Origin: Paracoccus yibinensis
GTDB taxonomy: Bacteria; Pseudomonadota; Alphaproteobacteria; Rhodobacterales; Rhodobacteraceae
DNA length: 64,000 nt
Direction: 5' to 3'
NCBI RefSeq assembly: GCF_030846195.1
Contig: NZ_JAVCWH010000001.1
Coordinates: 124,001-188,000, forward strand
The translations under genes and the position numbers were made by a program. Of the stretch, positions 31,787 through 41,696 are shown piece by piece. Below the pieces are notes generated by a model. It was not told where the DNA came from, did not search any database, and saw only the letters and a list, made by a program, of their open reading frames with translations. Within the stretch, counting starts at the first letter, position 1. Every line of letters begins with the position of its first letter.

Positions 31787-32416
31787 ATGCTGACGCCGGC
31801 GCAATTGCTGCAAGGCTATGCGCAGGGCGTCTTTCCCATGGCCGAAAGTGCCCGTGATCCCCGGCTCTATTGGTATGACCCCCCGATGCGGGGGATTCTG
31901 CCCGTGGGCGGGGTCCATGCTTCTCGGTCGCTGCGACGCGACCTGCGCCGGGGTGGGTGGTCGGCCCATCTGGACGGCGATTTCAACGCCGTCGTGAATG
32001 CCTGCGCAGACCGGGGCACGACCTGGATCAATACGCCCCTGAAGCGGCTTTATCGCGACCTGTTCCGGGCGGGCTTCGCCCATGCCATCGAGGTCCGGCA
32101 TGAAGGAACCTTTGCGGGCGGCATCTTCGGCGTGACCCTGGGGGCGGCATTCTTCGGTGAATCGATGGTGTCGGCCCGGACGAACGGCTCAAAGATGGCC
32201 TTGCTGTGGATCTCCAGCCACTTGGCGCGCTGCGGCTTTACGCTGTTCGACACGCAGTTTCTGACGCCGCACCTGGAACGCATGGGCGGGCGAGAGATCA
32301 CCCGCGCGCAGTATCGCCTGATGCTGGCCGATGCCCTGGAGCGGCAGACGGACCTGCGGTCCTGCGCGCTGCCCTCAGCCGATCAGCTTTGGCAGGAAAT
32401 AACCCACACGTCATAG
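31787..32416 (+). CDS. aat: leucyl/phenylalanyl-tRNA-protein transferase
   Basis: This 209-residue enzyme adds Leu or Phe to N-terminal Arg/Lys of proteins, feeding the ClpS/ClpAP N-degron pathway. Motifs include YWYDPPMRGILP, TWINTPLKRLYRDLFRAGFAHAIEV and GGIFGVTLGAAFFGESMVS. It starts 9 bp after accC. Its 3' end overlaps the convergent DUF2155 gene by 34 bp. Length is typical for alphaproteobacteria. Confidence 0.96.
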   Translation: MLTPAQLLQGYAQGVFPMAESARDPRLYWYDPPMRGILPVGGVHASRSLRRDLRRGGWSAHLDGDFNAVVNACADRGTTWINTPLKRLYRDLFRAGFAHAIEVRHEGTFAGGIFGVTLGAAFFGESMVSARTNGSKMALLWISSHLARCGFTLFDTQFLTPHLERMGGREITRAQYRLMLADALERQTDLRSCALPSADQLWQEITHTS

Positions 32417-32733
32417 CGCGCGTCGTCCAGGGCGGACAGCGCGGGCGACGAGGCGATCATCCAGCCGCTGAACAAGGTGACGTTCTGCGAAACATCGGTG
32501 ATGGTCAGTTGCGCATAGGCATCCGAACTGGGATCGCCAGCCGGATACCGGCATTCCCCCAGCCGCACCTGCAACCTGCCATAGCGAACGGCCTCGCCCA
32601 CCAGGACGGGCAAATCCGTCGTTCGCCCCGAAATCTTGTCCAAACCTCGAAGAAGGGCGCCGTCCGCGCGGGCCACCTCTTGCGCCGCAGCGGGGTTGGT
32701 CATGGCGGCGGCAAGCAGCAGGGCGCGGATCAC
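32383..32733 (-). CDS. DUF2155 secreted protein
   Basis: This 116-residue protein belongs to DUF2155, a family of small periplasmic or envelope proteins in alphaproteobacteria. A signal peptide (MIRALLLAAAMTNPAAAQ) is followed by the conserved ARADGALLRGLDKISGRT and a segment ending SALDDARYDVWVISC. The function is unknown. It overlaps mlaD by 4 bp (ATGA) and forms the third gene of the NDUFA12-mlaD-DUF2155 operon. The 3' end runs into aat on the other strand. Confidence 0.88.
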   Translation of the reverse strand: MIRALLLAAAMTNPAAAQEVARADGALLRGLDKISGRTTDLPVLVGEAVRYGRLQVRLGECRYPAGDPSSDAYAQLTITDVSQNVTLFSGWMIASSPALSALDDARYDVWVISCQS

Positions 32734-33194
32734 GGTGTCTCCTCGTCTCCGGCCTGGCTGTCCACGAACTTCATCATCAGTTGCAACAGGCTGACAGCGC
32801 CCTGCACGTCCTCGATCTCGTCCCCTGGCGCCAGGTTGTCGGGACTGCCGCCCGGCTGGATCTGGATGTAGGCGCCGCCCAGAAGCCCATCCGACTGGAT
32901 CAGAGCGGCACTGTCCGACGGCAGAGCGATATCCGCAGGAAGGCTTAGTCTGGCATCCGCCATATAGGTGTCCGGGTTCAGCGAGACGCTGGAGACCCGG
33001 CCCACCGGAACCCCTGCCAGCCGAACCTCGGTTCCGACAGCTATGCCATCGACATCGGGAAAGGATGCCCTGACCTCGTAGCCTGTTTCACGGGCAAAGC
33101 CCTGACCGAAGCCCCACAGCAGAAATCCCGCCGCTGCCGCAAGCACAGCTGTTCCGGCCAGCAATTCCGCCCGATGTTCGGCCCCGGCGTTCAT
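32730..33194 (-). CDS. mlaD: MlaD-like MCE-domain lipid transport protein
   Basis: This 154-residue protein has one N-terminal transmembrane helix (ELLAGTAVLAAAAGFLLWG) followed by a single MCE domain (about 40-125) with VDGIAVGTEVRLAGVPVG and DGLLGGAYIQIQPGG. MlaD hexamers sit in the inner membrane and pass phospholipids between membranes. The partners mlaE, mlaF and mlaB are not adjacent here. It starts immediately after the NDUFA12 stop (TAAATG) and overlaps the DUF2155 gene, suggesting strict coupling. Confidence 0.9.
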   Translation of the reverse strand: MNAGAEHRAELLAGTAVLAAAAGFLLWGFGQGFARETGYEVRASFPDVDGIAVGTEVRLAGVPVGRVSSVSLNPDTYMADARLSLPADIALPSDSAALIQSDGLLGGAYIQIQPGGSPDNLAPGDEIEDVQGAVSLLQLMMKFVDSQAGDEETP

Positions 33195-33569
33195 TTATTC
33201 CGGCTGCCAGGCATCATAGTCGCGGCGCGCGGGCTGATCGGCGCGATACAGCGATCCGTCGGGATAATAGGCGCCAGGCGTTCCCGTCCGGTTTTCCTGG
33301 TGAGGCTTTTCCCAAGGTTTGTGGACCAGCGGGGCTTTGGTCGGCGGCTCGTCCCAAGTGTGATGCAGCCAGCCATGCCATTCGGGACTGACCCGGCTGG
33401 CCTGCGATTCGCCGCTGTAGATCACCCAGCGGCGTGATCCATCCTTGTTCTGGTAGAAGATGTTGCCATCGGCATCCTCACCGACCTTGGTGCCGTTCCG
33501 CCAGGTCCAGAACTGGGTATTGATGGTCTGGCTGTTCCACCAGGTCAGGGCGCGAAGCAGGAAGGACAT
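33195..33569 (-). CDS. NDUFA12-family complex I accessory subunit
   Basis: This 124-residue protein matches the NDUFA12/B17.2 family, a supernumerary subunit of NADH:ubiquinone oxidoreductase that alphaproteobacteria share with mitochondria. Family segments are [38 protein letters not shown] and [11 protein letters not shown]. It would sit on the complex I peripheral arm. It is not beside the nuo operon; it heads an operon with mlaD and DUF2155. Function is assigned from the family, known from the Paracoccus enzyme. Confidence 0.94.
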   Translation of the reverse strand: MSFLLRALTWWNSQTINTQFWTWRNGTKVGEDADGNIFYQNKDGSRRWVIYSGESQASRVSPEWHGWLHHTWDEPPTKAPLVHKPWEKPHQENRTGTPGAYYPDGSLYRADQPARRDYDAWQPE

Positions 33570-33657
33570 GGGCTGGAACCTCTTATTCGTGGCTGCCGAA
33601 CATATGACGCAAAGCGCGTCCGAGATCCAGCCTGCCTGATCTGCCGCGCCCCGGTGT

Positions 33658-33678
33658 CAGGGGCTGGATCAGCCCCTG
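33658..33678. terminator. hairpin downstream of clpX
   Basis: CAGGGGCT (33658-33665) pairs with AGCCCCTG (33671-33678) around GGATC, 39 bp after the clpX stop on the minus strand. A weak T-tract follows on that strand. Confidence 0.5.
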
Positions 33679-33716
33679 AAATGACGCAGGGTGGCACGCC
33701 GCCCCTGCGCCAAGGC

Positions 33717-34982
33717 TCAGCCCGCCGAGGCCGCTTCCTTTTTCGGATCCGCATGGATCAGCAGCGGCTTGGTCGCCGCGTTGTCAACGGCCTCCTCGTT
33801 CACGACGACTTCCTCGACGCTGTCCATGCCGGGCAGTTCGAACATCGTGTCCAGAAGGATATCCTCCATGATCGACCGCAGGCCGCGCGCGCCGGTCTTG
33901 CGCTTGATGGCGCGCTTGGCGATGGCCTGAAGCGCGTCTTCCGTGAAGGTCAGTTGCACGCCTTCCAGATCGAACAGGCGCTGATACTGCTTCACAAGCG
34001 CGTTCTTCGGCTTGGTCAGGATGATGATCAGCGCTTCCTCGTCCAGATCGGTCAGGGTGGCGATGACCGGCAGACGGCCCACGAATTCCGGGATCAGGCC
34101 AAACTTCAGCAGATCCTCGGGCTCAAGCTCCTTGAACAGCTCGCCCACGCCGCGGTCGTCGTTTTCCTTGACCGACGCGCCGAAGCCCATTGCGGTGCCC
34201 TTGTTGCGCTGCGCGATGATCCGGTCCAGCCCTGCGAACGCCCCGCCGCAGATAAACAGGATATTGGTCGTGTCGACCTGCAGGAACTCCTGCTGGGGAT
34301 GCTTGCGCCCGCCCTGCGGGGGAACCGATGCGACCGTGCCTTCCATGATCTTCAGCAGCGCCTGCTGCACGCCCTCGCCCGAAACGTCGCGGGTGATCGA
34401 GGGGTTGTCGGACTTGCGCGTGATCTTGTCGACCTCGTCGATATAGACGATGCCGCGCTGCGCGCGTTCGACATTGTATTCGCTGGCCTGCAGCAGCTTG
34501 AGGATGATGTTCTCGACATCCTCGCCCACATAGCCCGCCTCGGTCAGGGTCGTGGCATCCGCCATGGTGAAGGGCACGTCCAGGATGCGGGCCAACGTCT
34601 GGGCCAGCAGGGTCTTGCCGCAGCCGGTGGGACCGATCAGCAGGATGTTCGACTTGGCCAGTTCGATATCGCCCTTGGATCCGTGGTTCAGCCGCTTGTA
34701 GTGGTTGTGCACCGCGACCGAGAGCACCCGCTTGGCATGTTCCTGGCCGATCACATAGTCGTCCAGAACCGCGCAGATTTCCTTGGGCGTCGGCACCCCG
34801 TCGCCCGACTTCAGCCCCGAGGATTTGGTTTCCTCGCGGATGATGTCCATGCACAGTTCGACGCATTCGTCGCAGATGAACACGGTCGGTCCCGCAATCA
34901 GCTTGCGCACCTCGTGCTGGCTCTTGCCGCAAAAGCTGCAATAGAGCGTGTTCTTGCTGTCACTGCCGGACTGGTTCGCCAT
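33717..34982 (-). CDS. clpX: ClpX ATPase, unfoldase subunit of ClpXP
   Basis: This 421-residue AAA+ protein recognises, unfolds and feeds substrates to ClpP. The N-terminal zinc-binding domain shows the four Cys in [10 protein letters not shown] and [10 protein letters not shown]. The AAA+ core has Walker A ([14 protein letters not shown]), Walker B ([11 protein letters not shown]), the pore loop GYVGEDVEN and sensor RxxGAR ([14 protein letters not shown]). It follows clpP on the same strand with 152 bp between, so it may have its own promoter as well. Confidence 0.98.
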   Translation of the reverse strand: MANQSGSDSKNTLYCSFCGKSQHEVRKLIAGPTVFICDECVELCMDIIREETKSSGLKSGDGVPTPKEICAVLDDYVIGQEHAKRVLSVAVHNHYKRLNHGSKGDIELAKSNILLIGPTGCGKTLLAQTLARILDVPFTMADATTLTEAGYVGEDVENIILKLLQASEYNVERAQRGIVYIDEVDKITRKSDNPSITRDVSGEGVQQALLKIMEGTVASVPPQGGRKHPQQEFLQVDTTNILFICGGAFAGLDRIIAQRNKGTAMGFGASVKENDDRGVGELFKELEPEDLLKFGLIPEFVGRLPVIATLTDLDEEALIIILTKPKNALVKQYQRLFDLEGVQLTFTEDALQAIAKRAIKRKTGARGLRSIMEDILLDTMFELPGMDSVEEVVVNEEAVDNAATKPLLIHADPKKEAASAG

Positions 34983-35134
34983 CGTCCACGTTCCTTGATA
35001 GCCGCAGGTCTTTCAACCCGCAGGCGGCGCCGGTCGCCCTGAGCCGCATCTGAGTTATCCGTGGCGAACGGGCCGCCAACGGTTGTGTCCTTTATGTTAG
35101 GGTTGACGGACGCCCGTCACAATCCCCAACAAGT

Positions 35135-35767
35135 CTATTTCTTCTCGGGTTCCGCCTTGCCGCGTGGCGCGACGACCTCATCGATCAGGCCCCAGTCCTT
35201 CGCCTCCTCCGGCGACATGAAGCGGTCGCGCTCCAGCGCTTCCTCGACCTCGGCCAGGCTGCGGCCCGTGTGGGTCACATAGATTTCATTCAGGCGGCGC
35301 TTCAGCTTCTCGGTCTCGCGCGCATGGATCAGGATGTCGGTGGCCTGGCCCTGGAACCCGCCCGAGGGCTGGTGGACCATCACGCGGCTGTTGGGCAGCG
35401 AATAGCGCAGGCCCGGTTCGCCCGCCGCCAGCAGCAGCGAGCCCATGGACGCGGCCTGCCCCACCACCAGCGTAGAGACGCGCGGGCGGATATACTGCAT
35501 CGTGTCATAGATCGACAGGCCCGAGGTCACGACGCCGCCGGGGCTGTTGATGTACATGCTGATGTCCTTGTTGGGATTTTCAGCCTCAAGGAACAGCAGT
35601 TGCGCGCAGATCAGCGTGGACATGCCATCATGGACGGGCCCCGAGACGAAGATGATCCGTTCCTTGAGCAGGCGCGAGAAGATGTCATAGGCCCGTTCCC
35701 CGCGCGAGGTCTGTTCGACCACCATGGGGACAAGGGTGTTCATGTAGAATTCTGCCGGATCGGTCAT
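35135..35767 (-). CDS. clpP: ClpP protease subunit
   Basis: This 210-residue serine protease forms the double heptamer of ClpXP/ClpAP. The catalytic Ser is in [15 protein letters not shown] and the catalytic His in [16 protein letters not shown]. The Asp follows in the C-terminal [18 protein letters not shown]. The N-terminus [20 protein letters not shown] is normal. It is divergent from pth, with clpX downstream. Confidence 0.98.
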   Translation of the reverse strand: MTDPAEFYMNTLVPMVVEQTSRGERAYDIFSRLLKERIIFVSGPVHDGMSTLICAQLLFLEAENPNKDISMYINSPGGVVTSGLSIYDTMQYIRPRVSTLVVGQAASMGSLLLAAGEPGLRYSLPNSRVMVHQPSGGFQGQATDILIHARETEKLKRRLNEIYVTHTGRSLAEVEEALERDRFMSPEEAKDWGLIDEVVAPRGKAEPEKK

Positions 35768-35921
35768 CGTCTGTCCTTGCCTTGGATCCCTGCCTGCGCG
35801 ATTCGTCAGGGCGCTGAACCCATCTGTTAGCCGCGAAAGGTTGACAGAGTCTTAGTAACGGGCAAGGTCCGCCGCAAGGCATGGAACGAAGATCGCCCCG
35901 ATGCGGGGCCAGGAGGCAGGC

Positions 35922-36623
35922 GTGAAGCTGATCGTGGGACTGGGCAATCCCGGCGCAAAATACGCGGCGAACCGGCACAATATCGGCTTCATGGCGGTTG
36001 ACAGGATTGCCGCCGATCACGGTTTTTCGTCCTGGAAGCCGCGCTTTCAAGCCCTGAGCGCGGAGGGACGGCTGGGCAATGCGCGCGTGACTTTGCTGAA
36101 ACCGCAGACCTTCATGAACCTGTCCGGCCAATCCGTGGGCGAGGCGATGCGCTATCTGAAGCTGACTCCGGCCCAGGTGATCGTGCTTCATGACGAACTG
36201 GACCTGGCCCCCGGCAAGTGCCGCCTGAAGCTGGGTGGCGGCCATGCAGGGCATAACGGGTTGCGGTCGATCCACCAGCATATTGGTCCAGATTATCATC
36301 GCGTTCGCCTGGGGATTGGGCATCCCGGTCACAAGGACCGGGTGGCAGGCTATGTGCTGTCGGATTTCGCCAAGGCCGACGGGGAGTGGCTGGACGACCT
36401 GCTGCGCGGCATATCCGACGGGGCAGAGGCCCTGGCCGCAGAGGACGGCACGAGGTTTCAGAACCAGGTTGCGGCCCGCACGCAGCCCGCGCGGAACAGC
36501 GGCACGATGCCTGCCACCCCTGCCCCAGCCCAGCCCCGATCTGCCCCGGCGGCCACCGCATCACCCGACAGCCCTGCCAGCTTGACCGACAAGCTGCGAC
36601 AGCTGACCGACCGCTTTCGCTGA
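35922..36623 (+). CDS. pth: peptidyl-tRNA hydrolase with Pro/Ala C-terminal extension
   Basis: This 233-residue enzyme releases peptides from prematurely freed peptidyl-tRNA. The core carries NPGAKYAANRHNIGFM, with the catalytic His, KPQTFMNLSGQSV and VLHDELDLAPG. I chose the GTG at 35922 (VKLIVGLGNPG), which has AGGAGG 5 bp upstream; the ATG at 35901 would swallow that site. The C-terminus beyond about residue 190 is a Pro/Ala-rich linker ending in a basic helix (LTDKLRQLTDRFR), longer than E. coli Pth (194). Confidence 0.95.
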   Translation: MKLIVGLGNPGAKYAANRHNIGFMAVDRIAADHGFSSWKPRFQALSAEGRLGNARVTLLKPQTFMNLSGQSVGEAMRYLKLTPAQVIVLHDELDLAPGKCRLKLGGGHAGHNGLRSIHQHIGPDYHRVRLGIGHPGHKDRVAGYVLSDFAKADGEWLDDLLRGISDGAEALAAEDGTRFQNQVAARTQPARNSGTMPATPAPAQPRSAPAATASPDSPASLTDKLRQLTDRFR

Positions 36624-36680
36624 GCCGGGGCTTGGCGGGCGTCCAGCGGGGCTGTAGGCTGACAGGGGGAGGATCGAGAC

Positions 36681-37055
36681 ATGGAGCCATCGCTGAACGT
36701 GCTGGGAACGCGCCTGGAACCGTGTTCGACAAAACCGCTGACTGGGTTCTATCGCAACGGATGCTGCGATACCGGTGAAGGCGACAGAGGCAGCCACACG
36801 GTCTGCGTAGTCGTCGATGCGGAGTTCCTGGCACTGTCGAAATACCTGGGCAACGACCTGTCCACGCCTCGCCCCGAATTCCGCTTCGACGGGCTGAAGC
36901 CTGGCGACCGCTGGTGCCTGTGCGCGCCACGTTTCCTGCAAGCCGCACAGGAATTCGGTGCGCCGAAGGTGGTGCTGGAATCGACCCATGCGCGTGCCCT
37001 GGACATCATCCCGATCGAACTGCTGCGCGCCCATGCGGTCGATGCGCAGGGTTGA
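36681..37055 (+). CDS. DUF2237 family protein
   Basis: This 124-residue cytoplasmic protein matches DUF2237. Conserved segments are NVLGTRLEPCSTKPLTGFYR, GCCDTGEGDRGSHTVCVVVD and DRWCLCAPRFLQAA. The several conserved Cys residues hint at metal binding or redox, but no activity is established. GGGGGAGGA precedes the ATG. It overlaps the next gene by about 23 bp, so the two are probably co-transcribed. Confidence 0.88.
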   Translation: MEPSLNVLGTRLEPCSTKPLTGFYRNGCCDTGEGDRGSHTVCVVVDAEFLALSKYLGNDLSTPRPEFRFDGLKPGDRWCLCAPRFLQAAQEFGAPKVVLESTHARALDIIPIELLRAHAVDAQG

Positions 37056-37647
37056 ACTTCTGGCCCTTGCGGCGCTGTGGCTGGTGCCTTTGCAGGTCCC
37101 GGCGCAGCCCCTGCCCGATCTGCCGGCATTGCGCAGCGATGATCAGCGCAGGCTGTCGGAATACCACGCCGCGGCAGGAGAGGCGCTGCTGGGCGCCTTA
37201 GCAGCCGGTGATCCCGCAGAGCTTGCCGTTCTGACCGACGGCTTGGCAGGTGACGTCCTTCCACCCGACCAGGCGATCCGGGACATGGCCGGGGATTGGT
37301 CCTGCCGAATGATCAAGCTGGGAGGCCTGCTGCCGATCACGGTTTATAGCTCTTTCCGCTGCGCGATCAGCCCGGATGGCGGGTTTGAAAAGCTGACGGG
37401 ATCGCAGCGGACCAAGGGGAACATCCGCCAAGAGGGCGATCGGCTGATCTATCTGGGGACCGGGTTCGTGGCAGGGGACACGCCACCATCCTATGAGGAT
37501 CTTCCGGCGCAGGTCGATGCGGGGGCCAGCCCGCAGTTCGTGCCGGAAATAGGCTTGGTCGAGATGGTTTCAGACAAAAAAGGGCGGGTCATGTTCCCCG
37601 CCCCCCATCTTGAATCCCGCTTCAACATTCTGCTGTTAAGCCGCTAA
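37033..37647 (+). CDS. DUF4893 secreted protein
   Basis: This 204-residue protein begins with a signal peptide (ELLALAALWLVPLQVPAQ) and matches DUF4893. Segments include MAGDWSCRMIKLGGLLPITV, KLTGSQRTKGNIRQEGDR and LVEMVSDKKGRVMFPAPH. It should be periplasmic; no function is known. The start is either 37033 or the in-frame ATG at 37042, and both overlap the DUF2237 gene. Neither has a good Shine-Dalgarno, which fits translational coupling. Confidence 0.82.
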   Translation: MRSMRRVELLALAALWLVPLQVPAQPLPDLPALRSDDQRRLSEYHAAAGEALLGALAAGDPAELAVLTDGLAGDVLPPDQAIRDMAGDWSCRMIKLGGLLPITVYSSFRCAISPDGGFEKLTGSQRTKGNIRQEGDRLIYLGTGFVAGDTPPSYEDLPAQVDAGASPQFVPEIGLVEMVSDKKGRVMFPAPHLESRFNILLLSR

Positions 37648-37678
37648 GACACTTGTATTTCCGGGTTCGGTCGGCGGA

Positions 37679-38320
37679 TCAGCCGCCGGACCCGGCTCCG
37701 TCCGAACCACCATCTGATCCTGTGGAACCGCCATCGGCACCGCCATCAGCCCCACTCTCGGATCCGCTGCCCGATCCGTCGGAACCGCCATCAGTCCCGG
37801 CACCAGGGCTGCCCGCATCGGCGCCATTGCTTCCGGCTTCAGCGCCGGTTCCTGCGTCCTCTTCGCCGTCGTCACCGGCATCCGTGCCGCCGCTGCCGGC
37901 GCCCAGGACATCCTTGGCGATATCGGAACCGCGATTGCTGGTGGCGTCAGGCTGTTCGCGCAGTTCGACCCCATCGACCGATATCAGCGTGCCATTCGCG
38001 ATGCTGTAGACCAGTTCGGTCGGCTGACCGTTGCGCTGCGCGGTGATGGTCATGATCGCCCCTTCGCGCAGGATATGGATGTTGGTGAACCCTTGCGAGA
38101 GCAGCGTCTCGATCACGACCTGATCGTTGTTGATCTGCTCCGGCAGCGGAAAGGCCGGGACGGCCACTGCACCCACGGGGGGTTGGGGTTGCAGGGCGGG
38201 ATCCACAACAACGGCGGTATTGCCGCCCGGTGTTTCGACGACGGTCTGCGCCAGGGAGGCGGTGGCCAGAAACAGGCCGGATGCGCCGGCAAGCGCAAAG
38301 CCGAGGGTCTTGTTGGACAT
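37679..38320 (-). CDS. secreted PepSY-like protein with Gly/Ser/Asp tail
   Basis: This 213-residue protein has a signal peptide (MSNKTLGFALAGASGLFLAT ... SLAQ). A middle domain follows (about 60-120: DQVVIETLLSQGFTNIHIL, then RNGQPTELVYSIANGTLISV) whose strand-helix-strand pattern resembles PepSY. The last 75 residues are low complexity, rich in Gly, Ser, Asp and Ala, and strongly acidic. No catalytic residues are visible. It may be a periplasmic chaperone-like or ion-binding protein, which is inference. It is transcribed alone, with the 3' end facing the DUF4893 gene. Confidence 0.75.
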   Translation of the reverse strand: MSNKTLGFALAGASGLFLATASLAQTVVETPGGNTAVVVDPALQPQPPVGAVAVPAFPLPEQINNDQVVIETLLSQGFTNIHILREGAIMTITAQRNGQPTELVYSIANGTLISVDGVELREQPDATSNRGSDIAKDVLGAGSGGTDAGDDGEEDAGTGAEAGSNGADAGSPGAGTDGGSDGSGSGSESGADGGADGGSTGSDGGSDGAGSGG

Positions 38321-38379
38321 GGTATCCTCCGATCATGGGGTCGGATGACAAACCCGCTCCGCATGACCGGGGTTCCGCC

Positions 38380-39606
<1,227 letters not shown>

Positions 39607-39639
39607 GGAACGCGCCTTCGCTGTGGTATGAGAGGAAGC

Positions 39640-40086
39640 CTAGAGGGCTTTCTTATAGCCGATGTGGCTGGGGGTGAAGCCCAGCCGGTCATAGAAGCGA
39701 TGCGCGTCGGTCCGCGCCCGGTTGGTCGTCAGCTGCATTTGGGTGCAGCCCGCCGCCCTTGCGCGCGCCTCGGCATCGGCCATCAGCTGGGCGCCAATGC
39801 CCTGTCCGCGCAGGTTTGATGCAACCCGCACCCCTTCGATCTGGGCGCGAAAGGCAGCACCCACGGACAGGCCGGGCAGGAAGACGATCTGATAGCAGGC
39901 CACGATTCCGTCATCCAGCAGCCCGACGATCAGGTGATTGCCGGTCTGCGCCTGCATCGCATCGAAGGCAGCCAGATAGGGCCGCATGTCGGCCTTTTCC
40001 CGGCCTTTCCCGAAGATGTCGTCGGAAAGCAAAGCGACGACCGCAGGAACCTCGTCCCGGCCCGCAGCACGGAAGCGGACCGTCAT
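39640..40086 (-). CDS. GNAT-family N-acetyltransferase
   Basis: This 148-residue protein has the GNAT fold. The N-terminus is MTVRFRAAGRDEVPAVVALL. The acetyl-CoA pyrophosphate loop is VASNLRGQGIGAQLMADAEA (R/QxxGxG/A), and the C-terminal NRARTDAHRFYDRLGF is also typical. The ATG overlaps the trpF stop as ATGA, so it is translated with trpF inside the trpF-GNAT-trpB operon. The acceptor substrate is unknown; the position suggests an amino acid or its precursor, but this is only inference. Confidence 0.88.
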   Translation of the reverse strand: MTVRFRAAGRDEVPAVVALLSDDIFGKGREKADMRPYLAAFDAMQAQTGNHLIVGLLDDGIVACYQIVFLPGLSVGAAFRAQIEGVRVASNLRGQGIGAQLMADAEARARAAGCTQMQLTTNRARTDAHRFYDRLGFTPSHIGYKKAL

Positions 40087-40715
40087 GATGCGGCACTGAT
40101 GAAGGCACGGATCAGGGCCTCGTCCTTGACGCCGGGTTCGGTTTCCACGCCCGAGGACACATCGACGGCAGGCGCCCCGGTCAGGCGGATCGCCTCGGCC
40201 ACGTTCTGCGCGGTCAGGCCGCCCGCCAGCATCCAGGGCCGCAGCCACTTGCGCCCCACCAGCAGGCGCCAGTCGAAGGACAATCCGTTGCCGCCAGGCA
40301 GGTCGGCATCCCTTGGCGGCTTCGCATCCACCAGAAGCATGTCGGCGACCAGACCGTAATCGGTCAGTGCCGGCAGGTCAGAGGGGTCGGACAGCCCCAC
40401 GGCCTTCATCACCGGCAGGCCGGTCAGCGCCTTGATCCGGGCCACGCGGTCGGGGCTTTCGCTGCCGTGAAGCTGGATGACGTCAAGGGGAACCTTGCCC
40501 AGCACGTCGTCCAGCAGTTCGTCGTCAGGATCCACGAACAGCCCGACGGACGCCACGCCGACGGGGACATGCGAGACCAGCCGGGCCGCCTCTTCGACGG
40601 AGACGGCCCGGGGCGATTTCGGAAAAAAGACCAGCCCGACATAGCGCGCCCCGGCATCAGCCGCAGCCTCGATATGTTCAGGGCGGCGAAGTCCGCAGAT
40701 CTTGACCTGGGCCAT
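40083..40715 (-). CDS. trpF: phosphoribosylanthranilate isomerase
   Basis: This 210-residue (beta/alpha)8 enzyme catalyses the Amadori rearrangement in tryptophan synthesis. It begins MAQVKICGLRRPEHIEAAAD with the catalytic Cys of KICGL. Later motifs are LVFFPKSPRAVS, VIQLHGSE, LLVDAK and MLAGGLTAQNVAEAI, and the C-terminal VDVSSGVETEPGVKD contains the general acid Asp. It lies 3 bp after lapA. Confidence 0.97.
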   Translation of the reverse strand: MAQVKICGLRRPEHIEAAADAGARYVGLVFFPKSPRAVSVEEAARLVSHVPVGVASVGLFVDPDDELLDDVLGKVPLDVIQLHGSESPDRVARIKALTGLPVMKAVGLSDPSDLPALTDYGLVADMLLVDAKPPRDADLPGGNGLSFDWRLLVGRKWLRPWMLAGGLTAQNVAEAIRLTGAPAVDVSSGVETEPGVKDEALIRAFISAAS

Positions 40716-40718
40716 ACC

Positions 40719-41138
40719 TCAACGCCCGGCGGGCAACGTCGTGCCGGGGGCAGGTTCGACCGAGGCGATGGGACGCGCGGGCACGGTGGCCTTGGGCCGG
40801 TCCAGGATCGCCAGAACCTCGTCCTTGGGGGCGGCATGGCGGTGGCGCAGATGACCCACCTCGTTTTCAAGGCGGGTGGCGCGGTCGGCCTGCGCGCGGG
40901 CCTCACGGCGGATATGGGCCTCGCGCAACCATTCCCAGAGCAGGCCCGCCAGCATTCCCAGGGCGAAAGTCAGGAAGATTATAAGGAACAGGGGCAGATC
41001 CACCGACCAGCGGCCGCCCAGGTATTGCCCGAAATTCGCGGGAAAGGCCGAAAGCGTCACGATGTCACGATTGGCCAGGGCCACGGCGATCAGGATGATC
41101 GCCAGTACCGCCACGAAGATCAGTCGAAGAAAGCGCAT
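40719..41138 (-). CDS. LapA-domain membrane protein
   Basis: This 139-residue protein has two transmembrane helices, FLRLIFVAVLAIILIAVALAN (first 19 residues quoted as FLRLIFVAVLAIILIAVAL) and LPLFLIIFLTFALGMLAGLL. A cytoplasmic coiled coil follows (REARAQADRATRLENEVGHL). This is the LapA/DUF1049 (YciS-like) family, which in E. coli acts with LapB in lipopolysaccharide control. No lapB is adjacent. It lies 3 bp upstream of trpF in an otherwise tryptophan-related operon and downstream of ihfB, an arrangement common in alphaproteobacteria. Confidence 0.88.
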   Translation of the reverse strand: MRFLRLIFVAVLAIILIAVALANRDIVTLSAFPANFGQYLGGRWSVDLPLFLIIFLTFALGMLAGLLWEWLREAHIRREARAQADRATRLENEVGHLRHRHAAPKDEVLAILDRPKATVPARPIASVEPAPGTTLPAGR

Positions 41139-41200
41139 GGGTTGTCCTTGGCTGCGGCCGCCGGATGCGGCACGGTGTCCTTGCAGGGCTTTTATGCCCT

Positions 41201-41485
41201 TCAGGCGTCCCCGTTCAACCGATCGCGCAACAGTTTTCCGGTCTTGAAGAAGGGAACATACTTCTGGTCGACATCCACCGCCTCGCCCGTTCGAGGATTG
41301 CGGCCGGTGCGTGCGTCACGCTTCTTGACGGAAAAGGCGCCAAAGCCGCGCAGTTCGACCCGGTCGCCCCGCGCCATGGCATCGATGATTTCCTCGAACA
41401 CGGTATTCACGATCCGCTCGACGTCGCGCCGGAACAGATGCGGGTTTTCGTCAGCGATAAGCTGGATCAATTCTGACCGGATCAT
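41201..41485 (-). CDS. ihfB: integration host factor beta subunit
   Basis: This 94-residue nucleoid protein bends DNA as a heterodimer with IHF alpha. It starts [20 protein letters not shown] and contains the DNA-intercalating arm [19 protein letters not shown]. The Pro of GRNPRTG is the intercalating residue. An extra ATG immediately upstream (41488) is an alternative start. It follows rpsA on the same strand, as in many proteobacteria, after a hairpin at 41647-41672. Confidence 0.96.
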   Translation of the reverse strand: MIRSELIQLIADENPHLFRRDVERIVNTVFEEIIDAMARGDRVELRGFGAFSVKKRDARTGRNPRTGEAVDVDQKYVPFFKTGKLLRDRLNGDA

Positions 41486-41646
41486 CATCCCCCCAGGTGG
41501 CGTAACGGGCTGCACGGCATCGTTCGCTGAACTTGCGACAAGAAGGCAACGCAGGAAAAGGTTCCCAGTTTCCATAGCGATGCCAGTTTTGCCCCCGGCA
41601 CGCAAGAGAGGTGAATTCCCCCTGCCCATCGCGCGGGCAGCAAGAA

Positions 41647-41672
41647 GCCCGCCCCGCATCCGCGGGACGGGC
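41647..41672 (-). terminator. hairpin after rpsA
   Basis: GCCCGCCCCGC (41647-41657) pairs with GCGGGACGGGC (41662-41672) with one mismatch over a 4-nt loop. It starts 25 bp after the rpsA stop and is followed by TTCTTG on the minus strand. It probably lowers read-through into ihfB. Confidence 0.65.
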
Positions 41673-41696
41673 CGTATCAGGCAGTCAGCCGATCGC

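Noticed and set aside
35839..35844. TTGACA upstream of pth as a -35 element
   Set aside because: No acceptable -10 hexamer lies 16-18 bp downstream on the plus strand.
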